This document shows positions 51,801 to 61,900 of a stretch of DNA of 64,000 bases, one piece after another. How positions within the stretch are numbered: the first letter of the stretch is position 1; every line of letters starts with the position of its first letter. Below the pieces are notes generated by a model that saw only the letters and a list, made by a program, of their open reading frames with translations, was not told where the DNA came from and did not search any database. Made by a program: the position numbers and the translations under genes. The stretch is from Tritrichomonas musculus. Lineage: Eukaryota > Parabasalia > Tritrichomonadida > Tritrichomonadidae. The stretch covers positions 2,356,001 through 2,420,000 of the forward strand of contig JAPFFF010000008.1 of assembly GCA_039105265.1 (NCBI GenBank), written 5' to 3'.

Positions 51801-54800
51801 ACTGCATTCAGGATTCGCTTTGCTGAGGATGTAATTATTAAGTGTCTTTTTCGGGTTTTCAGAGTATGCTTCCCGAATTCTCTCAGCGTGCAGGCTTGCA
51901 TTTTTTAAATTCATTTCATCCTTAATTAATTCTTCAATAGTTAATTCCAACCATAAAGCACACTGACTGACATTTTCGCCTTTATTTCTCACTTCATCGA
52001 GGATAGCTATGGTATCTGTTGTGCCAAAGAATCTCATCTTGTCTTCATTTTTAATCACGGATAAACTACTAAGGAGTCTTGATTCTGCTTGTCTGACTTG
52101 TCTGTTGTCATTCTCATCATCACTGTTATTGATAGTGTCAATATCTGCTGCAAGCTTGCGGAGACGATTAATAGTCAGTTGAATGCATGCCAGCTCATCA
52201 GTAGATTTATTGATCCAACGTTTTTTATACCTTTGAGAGTAAATACGGTTTGGGTCAAGATTTAACTTAACAGCAACATGACATCTCATTCGATGTAAAG
52301 CTTCTTCAAACGCACCTTCGAAAGCTATCCATTTGGTATCTTCGTCAATATCACCTAGATTATCAGGATTGTATTTTTGTATCAATGGGATAAGTTCACT
52401 TTCGAAGAGTTCTGACAGTCCTGATGTGATAAGCTTGCGTTTTTGTCTGTCAAGTTTAGGAAGGTGAGGTGAACCTCTGAGTTTCGATTCATTATACCAT
52501 CGCATGGCTAACGCGATCATTTTCTGCGTGTTATTCTCATTTAAAATCAAGTCATTAGCCAGAGAGGAAGAGGAGGATTTCTCAACATCATTGGTGAAAA
52601 GAACACCGCGTGTTGAATCAACTATATTTGACTTTGAGCGGTTCGTCCCACCATTCAGTGGAGATCGAGTTCGAAAATAAGAAATAACTGGAGCACGTTT
52701 GACTTTAACTGGCTGGCTTGAAAGATTCGTACAACGAGTAGGGTTGTCCTTGTAGCTGGGCAGATCGTAGTTTTTACGTAGCTGCTCGTGATATGTGTCT
52801 GGAAATGTTTTGGTGTCATTATTAGAGTAAAAAGAATCATCATTGTGTTGATTATTTTGTGTGAGATCATTGACGTCTGAGCGTTTATTCATTTTGGTGA
52901 GACTACAATTAGAGAAGCGATTTATCAATGTTTCTGGTCGATTTCGAAGAGAAGTATTAACTGGAGAAGAACGGTTTGATAGTACATCAAGGGGAGGACT
53001 GAGGTCATTGATGCAAGTTTGAGATAACGAGTTGCTCGAAGGATTACGAACACTATACGCGCTAGATTTAGGAATAGCATCTATCTTTTCGGTATTCTGA
53101 GATAGTTTGTTATTCTGCTGACAGATAGGAGTGACATCTTCAGTGGAGTTAGCTATTGATTTGAGGCAACTGTTATTCTGAGTTTTAAGAAGATCTTCTG
53201 GCATATTCTCTTGTAATGAACAAGGAAACAGAGAGCTTTGAAGAGATGAAGCATTGTCAGAGATGTTAATCAAAAGTTTGGAGTGAGAAGGAATTTGAGG
53301 AATGTAACCTGAGTCTTCTTCCTTGATTGTGTCTTGGGTTGAATTTTGATGGTCAGTAATATGTATATTCTCCTTAAAGTTACTGTTTCTGTTCTTAATT
53401 AACTCTGGTCTAATATGGAATTGCAGGCTTGCTTCTTCATTTGTATCATTATCTGAATCCTCAAATAGATTGCGATAAATCTTATCTTGAGTTTTGAGGA
53501 GTTCCTTAGTACTAATATTATCTCTGAGTTCGTTAACTGCATTCTCAATAAGTTTTCGAGTGTCTGAGATATGTGTATTACTAAGATCGTGTATATTAGA
53601 CGTAACTGTGAGGGAAACCGTGGTTACTTTGTCAATTGAGTCGAGTTGCGTCTTTGAAGGGTGACTATGTGCATAATGATTATTTATAAAGTTAACACTA
53701 AGTGGCAATAAACTGTTACATGTATTACACTTGTAGAAGTTAATAGCTTTTCCTCTGAAGAGATCGATGAGGGCTGGTGACTTGTTGCTAATGAGGAAGT
53801 GTGCTTTGAGGGAACCATAAAATGGACCATATCTAAGGACTGCTTGTCGAAAAGTGACATGGTTTACTTCATTGCTGCGATCCATGTGTGAAGCAAGGCC
53901 GTCCTTGTTTTTGCCAATAAAATTGCATCCAGGAACCCTGCAAATGCAGTTCGTATTCATCATTGTATTAAATGATCCATCAGGTTTAATGATAATACAA
54001 TTGAATGAATCCTCATTGAGCATTAGGCGAACTGCATAAAGAAGTTCATCATAATTTGCAATGTTTTGATCAACATTGATATTGTTATGAGTCCTAAAAT
54101 GATCAAAAACCTCAGAGATAGATAAAAATGAGGAATTACAGATAGGACAACAATGAAGGTTGTCCAATGACGGCCATTGTGAAGGATCTATACTTCTAAG
54201 TATATCTGAAACCTCAATTGAAGAGAGATTGTGATTGGTGAGATTTATGCGAGAACAAGTAGGAGCATCTCTTAATCTAGTTAATAGCATTTTGAAATGA
54301 TCCCCTTCAAAAGATAACGCTAACTTGAGGAGATCATTAAAAGTCTTTGCGTCACTTTTGCAATTTGAGAGACCTTCTGGGGAAAATAATTCTAGTGTGT
54401 TGTTAAATAAATCATCTAAAGGATCAGGGCAATGTAGAAAGGAACTGTCGGAAGTGGGAACCACGGCATTAACATTATTATTATCAGGATAATCATTGTG
54501 ACATTCATATTCATTAGAAGGGAAGACCATTGGCGATTCAGTTTTGTCATTGACACCAGAGATATCATTCGACTGAATATCATTCTTATCAACAATATCA
54601 ACGTCGTCTATTACATGTTTGTTATAAGGGTTAGGACAACAAGTGTGGTTGATAACTTCTGGAGAATATTGATCATCAAATTTAAATTTGAGAGTAATTG
54701 TGGTGATTGCGTTCTCTCTATCACCAGTTTTGATTTTGTGAGCTTGAGCAATGTGGTCTTTGATATTCATAGAGTTGGATGTAATATAGTCACAAAGGCT

Positions 54801-57209
54801 ACAAGCCCACATTTCACCTTCTCCTAAGAATTCACCGATTGTGGGAACGCGGTTTAAATCAATAATCCATGATTTGAGAGTTCCCCAAAATCTTCCCAAG
54901 TTTTCGATACGTTTAAGGAAAGCACCGTGTCCCTTTCTGTGTGTACGAATATTGCAGTCTCTTTCTGTCGCATATCCGCAGCCAGGTTTGTGGCAGTAAA
55001 GCATCTGTTTCTCTGGTAATCTGACATTTCCATTCTCCAAGTCATATATGGTTATAATATCACGGTGTGCCAGGTATGCGACAGTGTTTATCAACTCATC
55101 CCTGCATCTGGCCACCGGAACCTTGCGAGCACTTGAGTAATGAACTCTGACTTGACCTTCTGTTTTGCCCACATATGAACATTCATCGACAAAGCAAGAA
55201 TTGATAGTGAACTTCGGCCAAACAGTACTACTCTCAATAAGGTCGAATATTGACGATTCCATTGAGATCGGTGAGTCTAAATGAGGAAGGTGGCAGATCT
55301 TAAGTTCATCTAGCATATGTTTCGTATCATCATCGTCAATGCACTTTAAGCAATTAATGAGATTATGTAAAAAATTATTTTGAGTATTTTGTAGCGGGAG
55401 AGATGAGTTGAGATTAGAAGAGTAATTCAAATCTATTCTGTTATTATTAAAGGTTAAGTTCTCATTTGAGGAAGAGGCAAGACTACATTGATGGTTTTCC
55501 AGGAGATCATGAGTGACTCCATGCTGTGGATAAGAGGGATTATCAATTAGAGCGGGAATATCAGAGAAAGGAACGTTCCAAGTATTATAGATGGAGGAAG
55601 GATAGTGTAAAGTCGAGGAAGAAAAACTGGAGTCAGTATCTTCTTCTGAGGAAGGAAGTTGAAATGTTTCAATATCATCCATTGGAGGTAAAGCCTGTTG
55701 GCTATTTGTAGATATTTGTTTCGGCTGATTGGAAAGAGGTGATTCTTCATCATCTGAAAAGTAATCAGGGAAGAGTTCCAAAAATTTGTTCCGAATTTCA
55801 TCTGGTGAGTGGTTCGTAAATTGATGAGCAATGAAATCCCAATTAGATCCGTGAGATTTGAAAAGAGCAATTAAATGTTCAATATCCGTTTCATTCCATT
55901 TATTCATATCCTGAACAATTAGTGAGTGGTTTGGATAAGATAGCTTTAATGCTGGAGATTCGTCTGAAGAATCATTGGCCTTGGCGCTCTGATCTGGTAA
56001 GAAATCACAATTATATGATCTATCAAGTGAGCTACCAGTTGAGGTTGACATATTAGAATCTTGAAAATTAACAATAGCAGATGAGGAGACAGATGAGAGA
56101 TTATTAACCTGGTTCAAAGGAAAGTCCTCATAAGGAGGCTGTTGATGTTTGTTAAATGAATGGATTGACAAATCTTCAGAATTAAATTGTTGATAATATA
56201 CTGGTTCAACTTTTGGCTGATCTTCCTCATGAAGAGTCTGGATAAAATTAGTCTGATTATTACAATGATGATTATTGATAATTGTTTTAGTTTGAGTCTC
56301 AGGAGCTTCGTAGTCTGAACAGATGCTTTGACATCTCGAACGTATATTTGCAGGTGTGTGATTAGGAAACCATTTATATATTGCCTTCCATTGAGGACCA
56401 ATAGAGCTGAATAGTTTGAGAAGGATTACATCATCATCAATCGTCCATTTTGGAGATAGAATTATATCAGACAGATAGTTGAAGTATCTGTCACGACACG
56501 ATCTGGGAGACTTATTTATGTGTTTTCCAATTTCTGACCAGTCAGGAATCACATCTGAAAGAACTTTTTCTTTGATGTATTTATCATCTGATTCTGAAAA
56601 TTTAGAATTGCGAAAACGAGAGGGAATAAGTTTAGATTTTCCTTGCTGATATGATTGATCATTGTTTGAATCAATATTATTATTATGATTTGGAAATATT
56701 TGAACTTCTTTTGCAGTTTCATTAGACTGCTGTAAAACATCGAACGAAGGATTAATATCAGCATATTCGAATTCTGTGGGTTTATAATTATTTTCATCAA
56801 TAGAGTTAAAAGAGTCAACACTATCAGAACGATTAAAGGTTTGACAAATTTCCTCATCTTCATTAGAAATTTGTGAATAAGGATCTATAATTAATCCTTT
56901 ATCAATCTTCTCTTTAAATGTTAAGTTTTGTCCTTCTAGTTTGCTTAATGATAAAATCTGGTAATTTGTATAAATGATTTCTTTACTTCGAGGATCAAAA
57001 GTAACATAAGTTCGTTTTGTATTGATTGTTGGGTCAGAATGTTTAAGATATGATGTCTTTTTGGAGTAATTTGAAGAATCAAATATATCATTTTGATTAT
57101 CTTTAGTATTACAAGACGGTGAGGGTAAATGATCTTTAGATGATTCATGCTGATGGTTTATATTAGGTTTCTGGCTTTGTTTATTTGAAGATTGATCGTG
57201 AATGGATAA
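48852..57209 (-). CDS. LINE copy D Myb/zinc-finger/reverse transcriptase/endonuclease protein
   Basis: Predicted protein identical to copy B over the 2,566 residues from GTG 56552; all motifs present. Confidence 0.88.
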   Translation of the reverse strand, partial: LSIHDQSSNKQSQKPNINHQHESSKDHLPSPSCNTKDNQNDIFDSSNYSKKTSYLKHSDPTINTKRTYVTFDPRSKEIIYTNYQILSLSKLEGQNLTFKEKIDKGLIIDPYSQISNEDEEICQTFNRSDSVDSFNSIDENNYKPTEFEYADINPSFDVLQQSNETAKEVQIFPNHNNNIDSNNDQSYQQGKSKLIPSRFRNSKFSESDDKYIKEKVLSDVIPDWSEIGKHINKSPRSCRDRYFNYLSDIILSPKWTIDDDVILLKLFSSIGPQWKAIYKWFPNHTPANIRSRCQSICSDYEAPETQTKTIINNHHCNNQTNFIQTLHEEDQPKVEPVYYQQFNSEDLSIHSFNKHQQPPYEDFPLNQVNNLSSVSSSAIVNFQDSNMSTSTGSSLDRSYNCDFLPDQSAKANDSSDESPALKLSYPNHSLIVQDMNKWNETDIEHLIALFKSHGSNWDFIAHQFTNHSPDEIRNKFLELFPDYFSDDEESPLSNQPKQISTNSQQALPPMDDIETFQLPSSEEDTDSSFSSSTLHYPSSIYNTWNVPFSDIPALIDNPSYPQHGVTHDLLENHQCSLASSSNENLTFNNNRIDLNYSSNLNSSLPLQNTQNNFLHNLINCLKCIDDDDTKHMLDELKICHLPHLDSPISMESSIFDLIESSTVWPKFTINSCFVDECSYVGKTEGQVRVHYSSARKVPVARCRDELINTVAYLAHRDIITIYDLENGNVRLPEKQMLYCHKPGCGYATERDCNIRTHRKGHGAFLKRIENLGRFWGTLKSWIIDLNRVPTIGEFLGEGEMWACSLCDYITSNSMNIKDHIAQAHKIKTGDRENAITTITLKFKFDDQYSPEVINHTCCPNPYNKHVIDDVDIVDKNDIQSNDISGVNDKTESPMVFPSNEYECHNDYPDNNNVNAVVPTSDSSFLHCPDPLDDLFNNTLELFSPEGLSNCKSDAKTFNDLLKLALSFEGDHFKMLLTRLRDAPTCSRINLTNHNLSSIEVSDILRSIDPSQWPSLDNLHCCPICNSSFLSISEVFDHFRTHNNINVDQNIANYDELLYAVRLMLNEDSFNCIIIKPDGSFNTMMNTNCICRVPGCNFIGKNKDGLASHMDRSNEVNHVTFRQAVLRYGPFYGSLKAHFLISNKSPALIDLFRGKAINFYKCNTCNSLLPLSVNFINNHYAHSHPSKTQLDSIDKVTTVSLTVTSNIHDLSNTHISDTRKLIENAVNELRDNISTKELLKTQDKIYRNLFEDSDNDTNEEASLQFHIRPELIKNRNSNFKENIHITDHQNSTQDTIKEEDSGYIPQIPSHSKLLINISDNASSLQSSLFPCSLQENMPEDLLKTQNNSCLKSIANSTEDVTPICQQNNKLSQNTEKIDAIPKSSAYSVRNPSSNSLSQTCINDLSPPLDVLSNRSSPVNTSLRNRPETLINRFSNCSLTKMNKRSDVNDLTQNNQHNDDSFYSNNDTKTFPDTYHEQLRKNYDLPSYKDNPTRCTNLSSQPVKVKRAPVISYFRTRSPLNGGTNRSKSNIVDSTRGVLFTNDVEKSSSSSLANDLILNENNTQKMIALAMRWYNESKLRGSPHLPKLDRQKRKLITSGLSELFESELIPLIQKYNPDNLGDIDEDTKWIAFEGAFEEALHRMRCHVAVKLNLDPNRIYSQRYKKRWINKSTDELACIQLTINRLRKLAADIDTINNSDDENDNRQVRQAESRLLSSLSVIKNEDKMRFFGTTDTIAILDEVRNKGENVSQCALWLELTIEELIKDEMNLKNASLHAERIREAYSENPKKTLNNYILSKANPECSINEELLYDFFSKSFYKEEDEFIPDDENGLFALSSCFSEEDKNEFINYIENRDLIENVIESRKYESAAGPDALDYSIYKLAKTKAAEFIRLIIQITNSRARVPQSWKCSIMRLIYKKGDPSLPENWRPISVSNALYRIVSCVWARAINSFNIRNHIFSPQQKGFMEGINGCSDNSAIISEIFYDAMRSHKSVFITALDFKNAFGSVPHALIIDCLKKKGFPKQFVHLIDNVYTGSTTNIMTSKFTSRDICINRGTKQGCPVSPLLFNLCLEPLFKAINSINAEDGCTVSMNGERARFSIMAYADDILLIANSRNGMERMLETCNRFCDFTKMTLAPTKSCSFGYEWIFNSRRGLFSGFNICGEEIPFVGLEESIRYLGTPISARKCAKIKTSAEYFVKAKNKIEKIIQSDLMIVQKIHAIKTFIIPSLDFILENGQMKLAHVNKLDQFISSQINKIIGANIPRAVKHASWKDGGLSIPSLREKADVGRVKALIRMITNSDPNIRLLIYSAINNERIKRNIPVASNDEKHSFFNWSSSLTTTERKGTNSIVQRARKSLKTLNLELTNECNDDDEFINSTLDNSELNAFKLIDTETNKDVIFQSSKNISLFLTNQRRSRWNAAITSPSMHLHAFYSLKDNPLSSEFLIKQQYPMNDTIVKFAIKARTNNLGTPEFDELINGKEHTPCPNCLKHGKSCIQSLSHILNGCICKYPEYTGRHNRIQSIIVQHVKELPDVEEIYTDNSIHLPGIPEELARLRPDIIAWIKNRSKCIIIEISIPYASKQWNADTLETAYNHKMNKYSSLITFVRNQGINVVYGAVIVSSVGAVYQESIKDINRIFIDRKKCKTIIKRLAINAIIGSLDVWNHNTKANSNPALSITQNMSGPSLVEIKALEDNNGVSSEVTHRFNNKPVSLDTSNIIPSSIQVSINGRTLNSSEYFFKSSSDDDMLSENDYLSDKDFSDLSEYGSETSIGYNLDNSAIQSP

Positions 57210-58229
57210 CTAATGAATAGGATTAATTGAATGAGGATGAGTTGGTAGATTTTGGATTGAATAATTATTGGATAAATGATCTTGATTTGATTGCTCGTGG
57301 CTAGATTGATCAGAATTTGATTGATCTTGACCTGGAAGGTCAAGGCATGAACGATTAACACTAATTGGAAGATTGGTGATTGATTGATCAAAATCTGATT
57401 GATTACCAGATGTTTGATCAGGAATTCGTTGCTTTTGGGTCATTTGATTATCAATTGAATGTTCAATGCTTGGATGATCAAGAATAGATTGTTCTTGAAT
57501 CGATTGATTATGATTGGATAGGTTGTTATCTGCTTGACCAAGAGATAATCTCGTCTTAATTGATTGATTATCAATTGGTTGCTTAAGAATTGATTTATTG
57601 TTATTTGTTCGATCAATCGTTTGTTGTAATTGTATCAATTGATTACTAAACGATTGCTCATGATTTAAGTGATTAGGGTTTGGAACATTATTTGTTAGTT
57701 GAACGGGAAATTGTTGTTTTTGAATTAGTTGATTATCATTACGTTGAATGAGAATTGATTGATTTTGATTTGATTGATTATGAATCATTTGATAATCAAC
57801 TGTTCGCTCAAGACTTTGACGTATTGAGGATGATTGATAACTGAATGATTGATCAAGGTTTTGTTGATTGAGATTAGATTTTTCTAGAATTGACTGAATT
57901 GGGATTGATTGATTATTAGTTGATTGAATCTGAGTTTGTTGTGTTTGGATCATTTGATTGTCAGCTGGTTGAATGAAGATTGATTGATTTAGATTTAGAT
58001 AATTAAGACTTGATTGATTATTACTTAATTGAACTGGAGTAGGTTGCATTTGAGAATGATGTGAATGCTGCGACGATTGCGATTGCTGCGAAAGTTGTAT
58101 AGATCGAGATTGTTGTGAATGTTGAATTGAATACTCACAGTCTTCAAAAGAGGTTATATCATTGAAAAAGTCATTACTTAAGAACGAATTAGTTGTTTTG
58201 TAATTGAAATCCTCATCATCATCACTTAT
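57210..58229 (-). CDS. LINE copy D Q/S/N-rich segment between TAG codons
   Basis: As copy B; TAG codons at 58230-58232 and 57210-57212 are retained. Confidence 0.6.
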   Translation of the reverse strand: MSDDDEDFNYKTTNSFLSNDFFNDITSFEDCEYSIQHSQQSRSIQLSQQSQSSQHSHHSQMQPTPVQLSNNQSSLNYLNLNQSIFIQPADNQMIQTQQTQIQSTNNQSIPIQSILEKSNLNQQNLDQSFSYQSSSIRQSLERTVDYQMIHNQSNQNQSILIQRNDNQLIQKQQFPVQLTNNVPNPNHLNHEQSFSNQLIQLQQTIDRTNNNKSILKQPIDNQSIKTRLSLGQADNNLSNHNQSIQEQSILDHPSIEHSIDNQMTQKQRIPDQTSGNQSDFDQSITNLPISVNRSCLDLPGQDQSNSDQSSHEQSNQDHLSNNYSIQNLPTHPHSINPIH

Positions 58230-58679
58230 CTAAGAAGAATCAGGGTCTGAAATTTCGTTAGAAATAAGAACATCAGGATCGTCAACAATTTTAAGTTTAA
58301 TTTTGTCATTAAATGAAAGGTCTTGGGACTCTAATTTCTTGAACGAAAGATTAAAATATGTATGATAAGAAATAGTATTATGTTTTGGGTCAAACGTAGT
58401 ATAATATTGTTTTTTGCATAAATATTGATCAGAATTATTTGATAAATTGTTAAAAATTTGGAAATTTGTAGGGGAAAATATATCGTTATAATTTGAATTT
58501 TCAAAAGTATGGATATCATTGAGATTGTTATAAGGTAAAGAATGAGATATTTGTGGTGAGGTTGAAAAATTTGAGGTTTGGTCGGAGATATTTTGAAGAT
58601 TAGAAATAAAATTTTGGTGAAAGTTAGAAAAATTAGCATGGATAGAATCCTTGTCGGGAGCTGAATACGAATATGCCAT
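58230..58679 (-). CDS. LINE copy D N-terminal segment (149 aa)
   Basis: Identical in predicted protein to copy B; ATG at 58679. Confidence 0.6.
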   Translation of the reverse strand: MAYSYSAPDKDSIHANFSNFHQNFISNLQNISDQTSNFSTSPQISHSLPYNNLNDIHTFENSNYNDIFSPTNFQIFNNLSNNSDQYLCKKQYYTTFDPKHNTISYHTYFNLSFKKLESQDLSFNDKIKLKIVDDPDVLISNEISDPDSS

Positions 58680-58945
58680 TTAAATATGAAAAGGTAAAGG
58701 AGAAAAAATAAAAAAAAATCTGCTTTGGGCGTGACAAAATGTTTAATAATAAAGCATAAGAGTAATAGATATTTAGGAGACTAATACAGTCAAAATATAA
58801 AGAACGTTACTTAAAAAAAGAAAAAAAAAAGGTCGGAAACAGAATTCTAAAGGAAAACATCAAAATTGAATGTGTTTCTCAAAATTGAATGCAAGGACAT
58901 CAAGATTGAGAGAGGGCAGAAGGTGAACTCCTTGATTCATTTTCA
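58680..58945 (-). promoter_or_regulatory. 266-bp junction between LINE copies D and E
   Basis: Same content as the other junctions. Confidence 0.6.
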
Positions 58946-61900
58946 TTAAGGAGATTGAATAGCAGAATTATCAAGGTTGTAACCAATGCTCGTTTCTGAA
59001 CCATACTCTGAAAGGTCAGAAAAATCCTTGTCACTGAGATAGTCATTTTCACTTAACATGTCATCATCTGAAGAACTCTTAAAGAAGTATTCAGAAGAGT
59101 TGAGAGTTCTACCATTAATTGAGACTTGAATACTAGAGGGGATAATATTAGAGGTATCAAGTGAAACAGGTTTATTGTTAAATCTATGTGTGACCTCCGA
59201 TGAAACACCATTATTATCCTCTAATGCTTTGATTTCAACCAAGCTAGGACCACTCATGTTCTGTGTAATAGAGAGTGCTGGATTTGAATTGGCCTTTGTA
59301 TTATGGTTCCATACATCCAAAGAACCAATGATAGCATTGATTGCCAATCGTTTAATGATCGTCTTACACTTTTTGCGATCAATGAAAATTCTATTGATGT
59401 CTTTAATAGATTCTTGATAAACCGCACCAACAGACGAAACAATAACCGCTCCATAAACCACATTAATACCTTGATTACGAACGAAGGTAATCAGACTGCT
59501 ATACTTATTCATTTTGTGGTTGTAAGCAGTCTCCAGAGTGTCGGCATTCCATTGCTTTGACGCATAAGGAATGCTAATTTCAATAATGATGCATTTGGAG
59601 CGGTTTTTGATCCACGCTATAATGTCAGGACGTAAGCGTGCGAGCTCCTCAGGAATGCCAGGCAAATGTATTGAGTTGTCAGTATAAATCTCTTCGACGT
59701 CAGGAAGCTCTTTAACATGTTGGACGATGATGCTTTGAATTCTGTTGTGGCGACCAGTGTATTCAGGGTATTTGCAAATGCAACCATTAAGGATGTGGGA
59801 TAAACTCTGGATGCAACTCTTGCCGTGCTTGAGACAATTTGGGCAAGGCGTATGTTCTTTTCCATTAATCAATTCATCAAATTCAGGTGTACCTAAATTA
59901 TTAGTTCTTGCTTTGATCGCAAATTTAACGATTGTATCATTCATAGGATATTGTTGCTTAATGAGGAATTCGGATGAAAGGGGATTATCCTTTAGAGAGT
60001 AGAACGCATGGAGGTGCATTGATGGAGAAGTAATGGCAGCATTCCATCTCGAGCGTCTTTGATTGGTGAGGAAAAGAGAAATATTTTTTGACGATTGAAA
60101 TATCACATCTTTATTTGTTTCAGTATCTATCAACTTGAATGCATTTAATTCTGAATTATCCAGAGTGCTGTTAATAAATTCATCATCATCATTACACTCA
60201 TTGGTTAACTCCAGGTTTAATGTTTTGAGAGATTTTCTTGCGCGTTGCACGATGGAGTTAGTGCCCTTCCGTTCTGTGGTGGTGAGTGAACTGCTCCAAT
60301 TAAAGAAAGAATGTTTTTCATCATTACTAGCTACGGGAATATTTCTTTTAATTCGCTCATTGTTGATTGCTGAATAAATTAGTAACCTTATATTTGGATC
60401 ACTATTCGTGATCATTCTAATCAGTGCCTTCACTCTACCGACATCTGCTTTTTCCCGAAGTGATGGAATGGAAAGACCACCATCTTTCCAGCTCGCATGT
60501 TTTACAGCTCTAGGAATATTTGCACCAATTATCTTATTAATCTGAGAAGAGATGAATTGGTCTAGTTTATTAACATGGGCTAATTTCATCTGACCGTTTT
60601 CTAAGATGAAATCGAGAGATGGAATAATAAATGTTTTAATGGCATGTATTTTCTGAACAATCATCAGGTCCGACTGAATGATTTTTTCAATTTTATTCTT
60701 GGCCTTCACGAAGTACTCTGCCGAAGTTTTGATTTTAGCACATTTTCTGGCTGAGATTGGAGTACCAAGATATCTTATCGACTCCTCCAATCCGACGAAT
60801 GGAATTTCTTCCCCACAGATGTTGAACCCACTGAATAATCCTCGTCTGGAGTTGAAAATCCATTCATATCCGAACGAGCATGATTTTGTTGGAGCTAATG
60901 TCATCTTTGTGAAGTCACAAAAACGGTTACACGTTTCAAGCATTCGTTCCATGCCATTTCTGGAGTTTGCTATCAAAAGAATGTCATCTGCATAAGCCAT
61001 GATTGAGAATCTCGCTCTTTCACCATTCATTGAAACTGTGCATCCATCTTCAGCATTGATTGAATTAATAGCCTTAAATAGCGGCTCTAAGCATAGATTG
61101 AAAAGAAGAGGGGACACTGGACAGCCTTGTTTAGTTCCACGATTAATACAAATGTCGCGAGAGGTGAACTTACTCGTCATAATATTCGTTGTGGAACCAG
61201 TGTAAACATTATCAATAAGATGAACGAACTGTTTGGGAAATCCCTTCTTTTTTAGACAATCAATGATCAGTGCATGAGGCACCGAGCCGAATGCATTCTT
61301 AAAATCTAATGCTGTGATGAAAACGCTTTTATGTGAACGCATTGCATCATAAAAAATCTCTGAGATAATTGCCGAGTTATCACTGCATCCATTAATTCCT
61401 TCCATAAATCCTTTTTGTTGGGGTGAGAATATGTGATTTCTGATGTTGAAGGAGTTTATTGCTCTCGCCCAAACACAACTCACAATTCTGTATAACGCAT
61501 TGGAAACCGAAATCGGTCGCCAATTCTCAGGAAGAGATGGATCACCTTTTTTATAGATTAGTCTCATGATTGAGCATTTCCAACTCTGAGGCACTCTAGC
61601 TCTTGAATTAGTGATTTGAATGATCAACCTAATGAATTCTGCGGCTTTTGTTTTAGCTAATTTATAAATTGAATAGTCAAGTGCATCTGGTCCAGCCGCA
61701 GATTCATATTTCCTTGATTCAATGACATTTTCGATGAGATCTCTGTTTTCAATGTAATTAATAAATTCATTTTTATCTTCTTCAGAAAAACAGCTGCTAA
61801 GGGCGAACAATCCATTTTCATCATCTGGAATGAATTCATCCTCTTCTTTGTAAAATGATTTGGAGAAGAAGTCATACAGCAATTCTTCATTAATACTGCA

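Larger units (their letters stand above)
48852..58679 (-). mobile_element. LINE copy D, complete
   Basis: Third complete 10,094-bp unit; no difference from copy B was noticed by eye. Confidence 0.92.
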